Assembly: GCA_043818095.1 (NCBI GenBank)
Contig: JBDRGD010000036.1
Span: forward strand, 1-12,442
Length of the DNA stretch: 12,442 bases
Direction of reading: 5' to 3'
DNA from: JBDRGD01 sp043818095
GTDB lineage: Bacteria; Chloroflexota; Dehalococcoidia; Dehalococcoidales; RBG-16-60-22
This document shows, piece by piece, positions 1-6,280 of the stretch (positions within the stretch are counted from its first letter, which is position 1; every line of letters begins with the position of its first letter). The notes under the pieces were generated by a model, which did not search any database, was not told where the DNA came from, and saw only the letters and a program-made list of their open reading frames with translations. A program made the translations under genes and the position numbers.

Positions 1-141
1 GTGGTGAAGGAGATGCACCGTTCCGCTTTTACCGCGGGGGCGCAGCGGGTGGTCACCACTATTAAGGTCGACGAACGCCGCGACAAGCCTTCGACCATCG
101 CCTCCAAGATAGCGGCGGTGCAGCAGCGGCTGAAAGAGTAA
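1..141 (+). CDS. MTH1187-family (DUF77) thiamine-binding protein, C-terminal part
   Basis: Partial gene: the first 46 visible codons are open from base 1 and end at TAA 139-141; the true start lies upstream of the window. The visible part contains RVVTTIKVDERRDKP (residues 16-30 of the fragment), which matches the conserved C-terminal block of the small (about 100 aa) MTH1187/YkoF-like proteins. Those proteins fold as a ferredoxin-like dimer or tetramer and bind thiamine or related cationic ligands in the cytoplasm. The assignment is from recognition of this motif, not from a search. It fits the neighbourhood: a TPP riboswitch and thiC lie about 1 kb downstream. The next gene starts 7 nt after the stop, so the two are probably co-transcribed. 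Whether it is a carrier, sensor or salvage partner is not known. Confidence 0.75.
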   Translation: MVKEMHRSAFTAGAQRVVTTIKVDERRDKPSTIASKIAAVQQRLKE

Positions 142-148
142 AAACAGG

Positions 149-997
149 ATGGCGCAGACAGAAATCAGGATAACGACGCTCAGCGAAAATACGGCGAACC
201 GGGGCTGCCTCGGGGAGTGGGGCCTGAGCATGTTCGTCGAGGTGGGTGGAACGAGGGTGCTCTTCGACACCGGCGGCGGGCGGACGCTAATTCCCAACGC
301 AGAGAAGCTGGGAGTGGACCTTGCCGCTGTGGACGTTATCGTGCTCAGTCACGGGCACCTCGACCATACCGGCGGGCTGAAAGCCGTGCTGGAGAAAACG
401 GGCCCGCGGCAGGTCATCGCGCACCCGGACGTCTGGCAGACGAAAATAGCGCGCCATCCGGGCGAGGAAGAACGCGAAATCGGGATTCCCTTTCCCAGGG
501 AGGAGCTGGCCGCGCTGGGGGCGTCCTTCCGTCTGGAGCGGGGGCCGGTGGAGATAGCCCCGGGCGTCATGACTACAGGGGAGGTCCCCATGGTCACGGA
601 CTATGAGGAGGTTGACGGGGGGCTTTTCCTGAAAGAGGGGGATGAGGTAGTGCCCGATACCCTCCGTGACGACCTGGCGCTGGTGATTGCTACGGAGCCC
701 GGTCTGGTGGTGCTGCTGGGCTGCGCCCACCGCGGCATGGTCAATACCCTGCGGCATGCCCGGAGCCTCACCGGTCAAGACCGGATTTACGCGGTTATCG
801 GGGGTACTCACCTTCTGCACGCGTCCCCGGAGTATCTGGCGCGTTCTATCGCCGATTTGAAAGAGATGGGCGTGGCGTATGTCGGCGTCTCCCACTGCTC
901 CGGCTTCCAGGCTTCGGCGGGCCTGTTATGGGCGTTTGGAGACGGCTTTTTCGTGAACAACGCGGGGAACCGCTTCACGCTGCCTTTTACCGGCTGA
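149..997 (+). CDS. MBL-fold metal-dependent hydrolase (MJ0301 / dihydropterin-aminobenzene phosphate synthase-like)
   Basis: 282 aa, metallo-beta-lactamase fold. The metal motif HxHxDH is clear as SHGHLDHTGG (H68, H70, D72, H73). Further candidate ligands are in GCAH (191-194) and GGTH (218-221), with a C-terminal SHC (248-250). The N-terminus (ITTLSENT, then GLSMFVE and LFDTGGG) is typical of the branch often annotated as 7,8-dihydropterin-6-yl-methyl-4-(ribofuranosyl)aminobenzene 5'-phosphate synthase. That name comes from an archaeal methanopterin enzyme and is unlikely to hold in a bacterium without methanopterin, so the substrate is unknown. The protein is cytoplasmic, with no signal peptide. 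The start at 149 keeps the family N-terminus but has only a weak ribosome site (CAGG touching the ATG), so translation may depend on the upstream gene, whose stop is 7 nt away. A role in thiamine metabolism is suggested only by position. Confidence 0.8.
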   Translation: MAQTEIRITTLSENTANRGCLGEWGLSMFVEVGGTRVLFDTGGGRTLIPNAEKLGVDLAAVDVIVLSHGHLDHTGGLKAVLEKTGPRQVIAHPDVWQTKIARHPGEEEREIGIPFPREELAALGASFRLERGPVEIAPGVMTTGEVPMVTDYEEVDGGLFLKEGDEVVPDTLRDDLALVIATEPGLVVLLGCAHRGMVNTLRHARSLTGQDRIYAVIGGTHLLHASPEYLARSIADLKEMGVAYVGVSHCSGFQASAGLLWAFGDGFFVNNAGNRFTLPFTG

Positions 998-1012
998 CAC
1001 CATTGGGAAGAT

Positions 1013-1041
1013 TTGCATCCGGCGCGCTCTTGTGCTATATT
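1013..1041 (+). promoter_or_regulatory. Sigma-70 promoter with extended -10, upstream of the TPP riboswitch
   Basis: The -35-like TTGCAT (1013-1018) and the -10 TATATT (1036-1041) are separated by exactly 17 nt. The -10 matches consensus in five of six positions and has the extended-10 TG at 1033-1034, which offsets the weak -35 (three of six). Transcription would start near 1048, just before the riboswitch P1 helix at 1056. It lies in the 200-nt gap between the MBL gene and thiC, making thiC a separately regulated unit. Confidence 0.6.
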
Positions 1042-1055
1042 TCTCTTTACAGGAA

Positions 1056-1140
1056 CCGCCTGGGGTGCTTGAGGCTGAGAGGCTCGCTGAGCCAACCCGG
1101 TGAACCTGAACTCGGTAATACGAGCGTAGGGAAACGGCGG
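1056..1140 (+). promoter_or_regulatory. TPP riboswitch (THI element)
   Basis: All hallmark blocks of the thiamine-pyrophosphate aptamer are present in order. P1 is CCGCC (1056-1060) with GGCGG (1136-1140). P2 is GGGT (1063-1066) with ACCC (1095-1098). The pyrimidine-binding CUGAGA is at 1075-1080. P4 is CCT (1105-1107) with AGG (1128-1130), and P5 is CTCG (1111-1114) with CGAG (1121-1124). The pyrophosphate-side block GCGTAGGGA is at 1124-1132. P3 is minimal (GC/GC around 1067-1075). An optional P3a hairpin, GGCTC-GCT-GAGCC, is inserted at 1081-1093. It precedes thiC, the standard target, and should lower thiC expression when TPP is abundant. Confidence 0.96.
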
Positions 1141-1149
1141 GAGACGGAG

Positions 1150-1189
1150 CCAGGGTCTGGTGACAGCCGCCGCCCTGGTCTTTCTTTTT
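1150..1189 (+). terminator. Candidate riboswitch-controlled attenuator in the thiC leader
   Basis: CCAGGG (1150-1155) pairs with CCCTGG (1173-1178). Inside it, CTG (1157-1159) and CAG (1164-1166) close a GTGA tetraloop. The 3' side carries a bulge, CCGCCG (1167-1172). A T-rich tail (TCTTTCTTTTT, 1179-1189) follows at once. The bulge sequence is complementary to CGGCGG (1135-1140), which includes the 3' strand of riboswitch P1, so P1 plus this hairpin and an alternative antiterminator helix exclude each other. The bulge makes the terminator stem imperfect. The thiC ribosome site (AGGGG, 1190-1194) begins at the end of the tail, so control of translation is also possible. Confidence 0.55.
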
Positions 1190-1199
1190 AGGGGACGAG

Positions 1200-2495
1200 A
1201 TGACACAGTTAGACTTAGCCAGGAAGGGGACAGTATCCCCGGAAATGGCGGCGGTCGCCGCCGCCGAAGGGGTGAACGCCGAGTCCGTCCGGCAGGGCGT
1301 GGCGGAGGGGACGATAGTCGTCCCGGCGAACACCCGGCACCGGGGGCTGGAACCGTGTGGCGTGGGGAAGGGACTGCGCACCAAGGTAAACGCCAACATC
1401 GGCACCTCTTCCGATTATATTAATGTCGACGTGGAACTGGATAAGCTGCGTGTCGCCATCGCGGCCGGGGCGGACGCGGTGATGGACCTCAGCACCGGCG
1501 GCGATATCTCCGCAATACGCCGGACGGTGATTGCGGAGAGCCGGGTGGCCATCGGCACCGTGCCCGTTTACCAGGCGGCCTTAAAGGCGATAGAACAGGA
1601 CGGCGCCATCGTCAAAATAACCGCCGACGACCTTTTCGAAGCGATTGCGGAGCAGTCTGCGGACGGTGTGGACTTCATCACGGTGCACTGCGGCGTCACG
1701 CAGTCGGCGATTGCCCGCCTGCAGCGCCAGGGCAGGGTGGCCGACGTGGTCTCCCGCGGGGGCGCTTTCCTGATTGCCTGGATGCTGCATAACCAGAAAG
1801 AAAACCCGCTCTACGAGCAGTATGACCGCCTGCTGGAGATTGCCCGGGAAAACGACGTCACCCTGAGTCTCGGGGATGGTATGCGTCCCGGATGCCTGGC
1901 GGACGCCACGGACCGGGCGCAGGTGGAAGAGTTACTGATTATCGGTGAGCTGGTGGCGCGCGCCCGTGAGGCCGGGGTACAGGTGATGGTGGAGGGGCCG
2001 GGGCATATGCCGCTGAACCAGATTGAGGCTAACGTCCGGCTGGAGAAATCCGTCTGCCAGGGGGCGCCCTTTTACGTACTGGGTCCGCTGGTAACCGATG
2101 TCGCGGCGGGCTACGACCATATCACCGGGGCCATCGGCGGGGCGATTGCCGCCTCGGCGGGGGCCGATTTCCTGTGCTACGTGACCCCCTCCGAGCATCT
2201 CTCCCTCCCCGATGTGGAAGATGTGCGCCAGGGGGTGATTGCTTCCCGCATCGCCGCCCACGCCGCGGACATCGTCAAGGGGGTGAAAGGGGCGGCGGAC
2301 TGGGACCTGAAAATGTCGCAGGCACGGAAGGAACTGGACTGGGAGGCGCAGGCGCGGCTGTCCCTGGACCCGGAGCGGTCGCGCGGGGTGCACGGGGAGC
2401 GCGCTTCTTCCGGCAAGGCGTGCAGCATGTGCGGCGACTTCTGTGCCATGGAGCTGGTGGCGCGGCACCTCGGCAGCCACGCGCCCCGCTGCTGA
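1200..2495 (+). CDS. thiC: Phosphomethylpyrimidine synthase ThiC (short, anaerobe-type form)
   Basis: ThiC is a radical-SAM enzyme that rearranges aminoimidazole ribotide into HMP phosphate, the pyrimidine half of thiamine. At 431 aa it is the short form lacking the N-terminal extension of the roughly 630-aa enterobacterial protein. Family blocks are in order: VNANIGTS (63-70), HCGVT (163-167), GDGMRPG (225-231), EGPGHMP (265-271), YDHITGAIGG (305-314) and SEHLSLP (331-337). The C-terminal cluster motif CSMCGDFC (C408, C411, C415) holds the [4Fe-4S] cluster. Its spacing, CX2CX3C, is one residue shorter than the CX2CX4C of E. coli ThiC; I recall this from other short ThiCs. The ATG at 1200 is preceded by AGGGG with about 5 nt spacing. 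A TPP riboswitch controls it and a terminator overlaps its end, so it appears to be transcribed alone. Confidence 0.96.
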   Translation: MTQLDLARKGTVSPEMAAVAAAEGVNAESVRQGVAEGTIVVPANTRHRGLEPCGVGKGLRTKVNANIGTSSDYINVDVELDKLRVAIAAGADAVMDLSTGGDISAIRRTVIAESRVAIGTVPVYQAALKAIEQDGAIVKITADDLFEAIAEQSADGVDFITVHCGVTQSAIARLQRQGRVADVVSRGGAFLIAWMLHNQKENPLYEQYDRLLEIARENDVTLSLGDGMRPGCLADATDRAQVEELLIIGELVARAREAGVQVMVEGPGHMPLNQIEANVRLEKSVCQGAPFYVLGPLVTDVAAGYDHITGAIGGAIAASAGADFLCYVTPSEHLSLPDVEDVRQGVIASRIAAHAADIVKGVKGAADWDLKMSQARKELDWEAQARLSLDPERSRGVHGERASSGKACSMCGDFCAMELVARHLGSHAPRC

Positions 2496-2534
2496 GAATG
2501 CCCGGTATAATTCCCGGCGCGTGTTTTCCTTTTT
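2478..2534 (+). terminator. Intrinsic terminator after thiC
   Basis: CACGCGCC (2478-2485) and GGCGCGTG (2516-2523) form a perfect 8-bp GC-rich stem, followed immediately by TTTTCCTTTTT (2524-2534). The loop is long (30 nt), with at most a weak inner GAAT/ATTC helix, and the thiC stop codon (2493-2495) lies inside it. The next promoter's -35 begins 4 nt after the T-tract, so the element separates the thiC unit from the amino-sugar operon. Confidence 0.6.
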
Positions 2535-2537
2535 ATA

Positions 2538-2565
2538 TTGACATTTAGCCGCAGCGTAGTAGAAT
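2538..2565 (+). promoter_or_regulatory. Sigma-70 promoter of the amino-sugar operon
   Basis: A perfect -35 TTGACA (2538-2543) and TAGAAT (2560-2565, five of six) are separated by 16 nt. The expected start of transcription, about 7 nt after the -10, is base 2572-2573. The ATG of the mutase gene is at 2575, so the transcript would have a 5' leader of only 0-3 nt and no room for a ribosome binding site. Confidence 0.75.
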
Positions 2566-2574
2566 TAAAACGAA

Positions 2575-3873
2575 ATGCGACTCTTCGGGACGTCCGGCAT
2601 CCGCCGCGTAGTCGATGAAAGCCTGCTTTCCCTCTGTTTCCGGGTCGGACTGGCAGTGGGCAGGACATACGGCGCGGTGGCGGTGGGCAGGGATACCCGG
2701 ACTTCCGGGAATGCCCTGGAACATGCCGTGGTCGCCGGGCTGCTGGCGGCGGGCGCCCGGTGCGATGTCCTCGGAATCGTTCCCACGCCCACACTGGCTT
2801 TCCTGACCCGGGAATACGGTGCCGGCGTGATGATTACCGCCTCTCACAATCCCCCGGAGTATAACGGCGTCAAGCTGTGGAACCCGGACGGCTCTTCATT
2901 CGATACCGCGCAGCAGGAGCAGATTGAGGAGATGGTGCTGGCGGAAGCGTCACCACTGGCAGGCTGGGAGCTCATGCGTGGTGCGGGCCGACGTGACGGC
3001 GCGGTGGAACGCCACCTGGAGCGTATCAAACAGGACTTCCCGGAGTCTGTCGGCGCGAAGGTGGTGGTGGATGCCGGGTGTGGGGCGGCGGCGCTGGTCA
3101 CCCCGCGTCTCTTGAGGGAACTGGGTGCGGAAGTGCTCGCCCTGGACTGCTATCCCAGCGGCTTTTTCCCCCGCGGCATCGAACCCACGGCGGAGAACCT
3201 GGTCAACCTGAGCCGGACGGTTGTTTCGGCGAGGGCGGCGGTGGGGATCGCCCACGACGGCGATGCCGACCGCATGATGGCGGTGGACGAGAAGGGCAGG
3301 TTTATCTCCGGGGACCGTTTGCTGGCGCTACTGGCGGGGGAGATGGACGCCCGGGAAATCGTGACCACGCTGGATGCCTCTATGGCTCTCGAAGAGATGG
3401 GGTTCCGGGTGCGGCGCACGCCGGTAGGAGATACCTATATCTCCGCGGCCATCCGGAAAGACGGCGGCGACTTCGGGGGGGAGGCTTCCGGGGCCTGGGT
3501 CTTTCCGGCGGTCTCTTTCTGCCCGGACGGCATTTACGCCGCCGCCCTGTTGGCGGCGCTGGCGGGGAAAAAGAAGCTTTCCGCCCTGGCGGACGGCGTG
3601 CCCGCTTACCCGATTTTGCGGGGCACCGTCAGCCGCCGGGGAATCGATATCGATGACATTGAAAAACGGCTGCTGCCGCTGAAACCGCGGGTGGTGAGCC
3701 GTATTGACGGCATCCAGCTGGACTTCAAGGACGGCTGGCTGCTGGTACGCGCCTCCGGCACGGAACCGAAGGTGCGGCTGACCGCGGAAGCCCGGACGGA
3801 AGCCCGCGCCCGCGAGCTTTATGACGCCGGACTGAAGGCCGTGCAGTCTCCGGTCGAGGACAGGGCGGGGTGA
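2575..3873 (+). CDS. glmM: Phosphohexomutase, probably phosphoglucosamine mutase (GlmM-like)
   Basis: 432 aa alpha-D-phosphohexomutase, inferred to convert glucosamine-6-phosphate to glucosamine-1-phosphate. Domain marks in order: N-terminal LFGTSGIR (3-10); phosphoserine loop TASHNP with catalytic S90 (88-93); metal loop DGDADR (228-233); sugar-specificity loop GGEASG (301-306); phosphate-binding RASGTEPK (392-399). The specificity loop differs from the GGEQSGH of classical bacterial GlmM and resembles archaeal-type phosphogluco/mannomutases, so glucose- or mannose-phosphate activity cannot be excluded; the gene context favours GlcN. The start is fixed: the family N-terminus begins at residue 3 and an in-frame TAA lies at 2566-2568. 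No Shine-Dalgarno is visible, which fits the leaderless promoter. The stop overlaps the next gene's GTG (GTGA, 3870-3873), implying translational coupling. Confidence 0.88.
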   Translation: MRLFGTSGIRRVVDESLLSLCFRVGLAVGRTYGAVAVGRDTRTSGNALEHAVVAGLLAAGARCDVLGIVPTPTLAFLTREYGAGVMITASHNPPEYNGVKLWNPDGSSFDTAQQEQIEEMVLAEASPLAGWELMRGAGRRDGAVERHLERIKQDFPESVGAKVVVDAGCGAAALVTPRLLRELGAEVLALDCYPSGFFPRGIEPTAENLVNLSRTVVSARAAVGIAHDGDADRMMAVDEKGRFISGDRLLALLAGEMDAREIVTTLDASMALEEMGFRVRRTPVGDTYISAAIRKDGGDFGGEASGAWVFPAVSFCPDGIYAAALLAALAGKKKLSALADGVPAYPILRGTVSRRGIDIDDIEKRLLPLKPRVVSRIDGIQLDFKDGWLLVRASGTEPKVRLTAEARTEARARELYDAGLKAVQSPVEDRAG

Positions 3874-5072
3874 AAGCGGTCATCCTGGCGGCGGGTGAAG
3901 GCAGCCGCATGCGCCCCCTCACTTACACGCGTCCCAAGGTGATGTTGCCCATTGCCAACAGGCCGATTCTGGAGCACCTGATTCTCGAGGTCCGGGCGGC
4001 GGGGGTAAAAGAGTTTGTCCTGGTCGTGGGCTACTGCGAGCGACAGGTGCGGGACTACTTCGGCGACGGCAGAAAATGGGATGTGGAAATAACCTATCGC
4101 CTCCAGCGAAAGCAGCAGGGCACGGCGGACGCGGTCCGCAGCGTGGCGGAGCTCCTGGACGGCAATTTCCTGGTCATTAACGGCGATGTCATCGTCGGCA
4201 GCGAGGATATCGGCAGGCTGATGGCTTCCGGGGAGAACACGCTGAGCGTCATCGAGGTCAAGGACCCCAAGGGACTGGGCATGGTGGCGCTGGCGGAGGG
4301 GCGGGTGGCGGAAATCTACGAGAAGACGGAAAAGCCGCCGACGCAGATGGCGAACGCGGGACTTTATCTCTTCACACCGGAAATCTTCGATACTATAGAA
4401 AGAACGGCGAAATCGCCGCGCGGTGAATACGAGATTACCGATTCCCTGAAGCTGCTGATTGACGAAGGCCGCGTGGTCTGCTATCAGGAGATTAAGAGCT
4501 GGCTCGACCTCAGCTACCCCTGGGACCTGCTCTCCGCGAACGAGGCGCTGCTGGCGAAAGCCGTTCCGCAGAACATAGGAGTCGTAGAGGAGAACGCCGT
4601 CCTCAAAGGCGCGGTCGTCATCGGGAAGAACAGCGTCGTCCGCTCGGGGTCTTATATCGAGGGCCCGGTGGTCATCGGCGAGAACTGCGTCATCGGTCCC
4701 AACTGCTATCTCCGCCCCGCCACGGCAATCGGTGACGGCTGCCATATCGGCGCGGCGGTGGAAGTGAAGAACTGCATCATCATGAAGAACAGCAAGGTGC
4801 CGCACCTGAACTATCTCGGCGACAGCGTTATCGGCGAGGGGTGCAACTTCGGGGCGGGGACGAAGGTCGCGAACCTGCGCCTCGACAAGGCCAGCGTCAA
4901 AGTGAACGGCCTCGATACCGGCCGGCGGAAGCTGGGCGCTATCATCGGGGACAACGTGGAGACGGGCATTAATGCCTCCATCAATGTGGGCACGGTCATC
5001 GGGAACGGCGCTCGCATCGGTCCGGGGGCGCTGGCCAGCGGGACAATATTACCTGACGCGAAAATATTCTGA
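3870..5072 (+). CDS. Bifunctional GlmU-like sugar-1-phosphate nucleotidylyltransferase / acetyltransferase (paralogue A)
   Basis: 400 aa. The N-terminal Rossmann-type nucleotidyltransferase has LAAGEGSRMRP (6-16), the RPK lysine K23, QQGTADA (82-88) and metal-binding NGD (104-106). From about residue 240 hexapeptide repeats form a left-handed beta-helix. Compared with E. coli GlmU (R333, K351, H363, Y366, N377, from memory), this protein keeps R282, K300, H312, Y315 and N326 in matching contexts (YLRPAT, VEVKN, PHLNYLGD, NFGAGT). It should therefore acetylate glucosamine-1-phosphate with acetyl-CoA and form UDP-GlcNAc from UTP. The overall layout is that of archaeal GlmU-like enzymes rather than classical bacterial GlmU. 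The start is GTG 3870, overlapping the mutase stop; GAGG at 3857-3860 is a plausible ribosome site. The exact sugar and nucleotide are inferred from context. Confidence 0.85.
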   Translation: MKAVILAAGEGSRMRPLTYTRPKVMLPIANRPILEHLILEVRAAGVKEFVLVVGYCERQVRDYFGDGRKWDVEITYRLQRKQQGTADAVRSVAELLDGNFLVINGDVIVGSEDIGRLMASGENTLSVIEVKDPKGLGMVALAEGRVAEIYEKTEKPPTQMANAGLYLFTPEIFDTIERTAKSPRGEYEITDSLKLLIDEGRVVCYQEIKSWLDLSYPWDLLSANEALLAKAVPQNIGVVEENAVLKGAVVIGKNSVVRSGSYIEGPVVIGENCVIGPNCYLRPATAIGDGCHIGAAVEVKNCIIMKNSKVPHLNYLGDSVIGEGCNFGAGTKVANLRLDKASVKVNGLDTGRRKLGAIIGDNVETGINASINVGTVIGNGARIGPGALASGTILPDAKIF

Positions 5073-5081
5073 GAGGTGCCT

Positions 5082-6260
5082 ATGAAACAGGCAGTGATTC
5101 TGGCAGCCGGGGAGGGGCAACGGCTTCGTCCCTTTACCGTGAACCGGCCCAAGGTGATGCTGGCCATCGCGGGCAAGCCCATCCTCAGCTATGTTATCGA
5201 GGCGCTGGCGCAGAACGGCATCCGGGACATCGTGCTCGTCGTGGGCTATCACAAGGAGCAAATCTATGACGCCATCGGTTCCGGCGAGGGGCAAGGAATC
5301 GACATAAAATACGTTACCCAGGAGAAGCAGTTAGGGACGGCCCATGCCCTGGCGCAGGCGAAAGACGCCGTGGGCGATGAGTTTTTCGTGCTGCCCGGCG
5401 ACAATCTCATCGCGGCGGATACTTTAGCAGGTATAACCGAAGCGAAAGCCCCGGCGGTCGTGGTCCGGAAGGTGCCCAACCCGCGGGGCTACGGAGTGGT
5501 CGCCGTGGAAAGCGGTTTTGTCAGAGCAATCGTGGAGAAACCGCGGGATATCGTCAGCAACACCGTCAATACCGGCATCTACGCCCTGACCCGGGAGGTC
5601 TTCGATTTCATCGAAGAGCCACTGCTGGACATCCCGGACGTGCTGAACAAGATGCTGGAGGAGGAACGGGACATCGCCGCCGTGGAAACGGAAGGCACCT
5701 GGCTGGACATCGTCTATCCCTGGGACATTCTCAACCTGAACGACGCCGTCCTGCGGCGGGTAGCGCCCCGGCAGGCGGGGACGGTGGAGACGGGCGTTTT
5801 CCTCAAGGGGAACGTGGACATCGGCAAGGACACGGTTATCCGGTCGGGCAGCTACATCGTCGGTCCGGTGGTTATCGGTAACGGATGCAACATCGGCCCC
5901 GGGGCCTGTATTCTCCCCGCCACCAGCATCGGCGATAACGTGGCGGTATCTTCGTTCACGGAGATAAAGAACAGCGTCATCGGCGACGACGTCAGTATCG
6001 GCTCCGGCGCTGTTCTCCACGACTCCGTGGTAGATAAAGGGTGCATTATCAGGGAGCGCCTGACCGCGGTCAGCGACCAGAGCGAGGTCAAAGTAGACGG
6101 CGAGTATCACCAGGTCAAGGTGGGCGCGATGCTGGGGGAGGGTTGTGAGCTGGGAGCGGGGGTGGTATTGCTGCCGGGGACCATCGCCGGGAACTACTGC
6201 CGGGTCCAGCCCCTGAAGCTGGTGGGCGGGCGTCTGCCGGACCGGAGCATGGTCTATTAA
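5082..6260 (+). CDS. GlmU-like nucleotidylyltransferase with degenerate acetyltransferase domain (paralogue B)
   Basis: 392 aa, with the same layout as the preceding gene. Nucleotidyltransferase marks are LAAGEGQRLRP (7-17), RPK (22-24), KQLGTAHA (82-89), PGDN (105-108), NTGIYAL (163-169) and WLDIVYPWD (207-215). The beta-helix repeats start near residue 240. Residues that make paralogue A an acetyltransferase are missing: the position of its R282 is L279, of H312 about S308 and of Y315 about V311, while the lysine is kept (K296). It is therefore probably a nucleotidyltransferase only (UTP- or dTTP-type, sugar unknown) with a structural or regulatory beta-helix. I chose ATG 5082 over the in-frame GTG 5076 because GAGAGG (5071-5076) covers that GTG and sits properly ahead of the ATG. 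The gap to paralogue A is 9 nt, so the two are in one operon. A tandem duplication is the likely origin. Confidence 0.82.
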   Translation: MKQAVILAAGEGQRLRPFTVNRPKVMLAIAGKPILSYVIEALAQNGIRDIVLVVGYHKEQIYDAIGSGEGQGIDIKYVTQEKQLGTAHALAQAKDAVGDEFFVLPGDNLIAADTLAGITEAKAPAVVVRKVPNPRGYGVVAVESGFVRAIVEKPRDIVSNTVNTGIYALTREVFDFIEEPLLDIPDVLNKMLEEERDIAAVETEGTWLDIVYPWDILNLNDAVLRRVAPRQAGTVETGVFLKGNVDIGKDTVIRSGSYIVGPVVIGNGCNIGPGACILPATSIGDNVAVSSFTEIKNSVIGDDVSIGSGAVLHDSVVDKGCIIRERLTAVSDQSEVKVDGEYHQVKVGAMLGEGCELGAGVVLLPGTIAGNYCRVQPLKLVGGRLPDRSMVY

Positions 6261-6280
6261 ATCTTAAGGAATAAACGGTT

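Noticed and set aside
2506..2511. A perfect TATAAT after thiC as a second promoter
   Set aside because: It lies in the loop of the thiC terminator and has no -35 at a suitable distance (GC-rich around 2483-2489). The promoter at 2538-2565 is much better.
5076..5081. GTG 5076 as start of GlmU-like paralogue B
   Set aside because: The ribosome site GAGAGG (5071-5076) overlaps that GTG, whereas ATG 5082 is correctly spaced and gives the family N-terminus MKQAVILAAG.
6261..6280. glmS ribozyme upstream of glmS
   Set aside because: Only 20 nt separate the genes, far too short for the ribozyme, which needs well over 100 nt.
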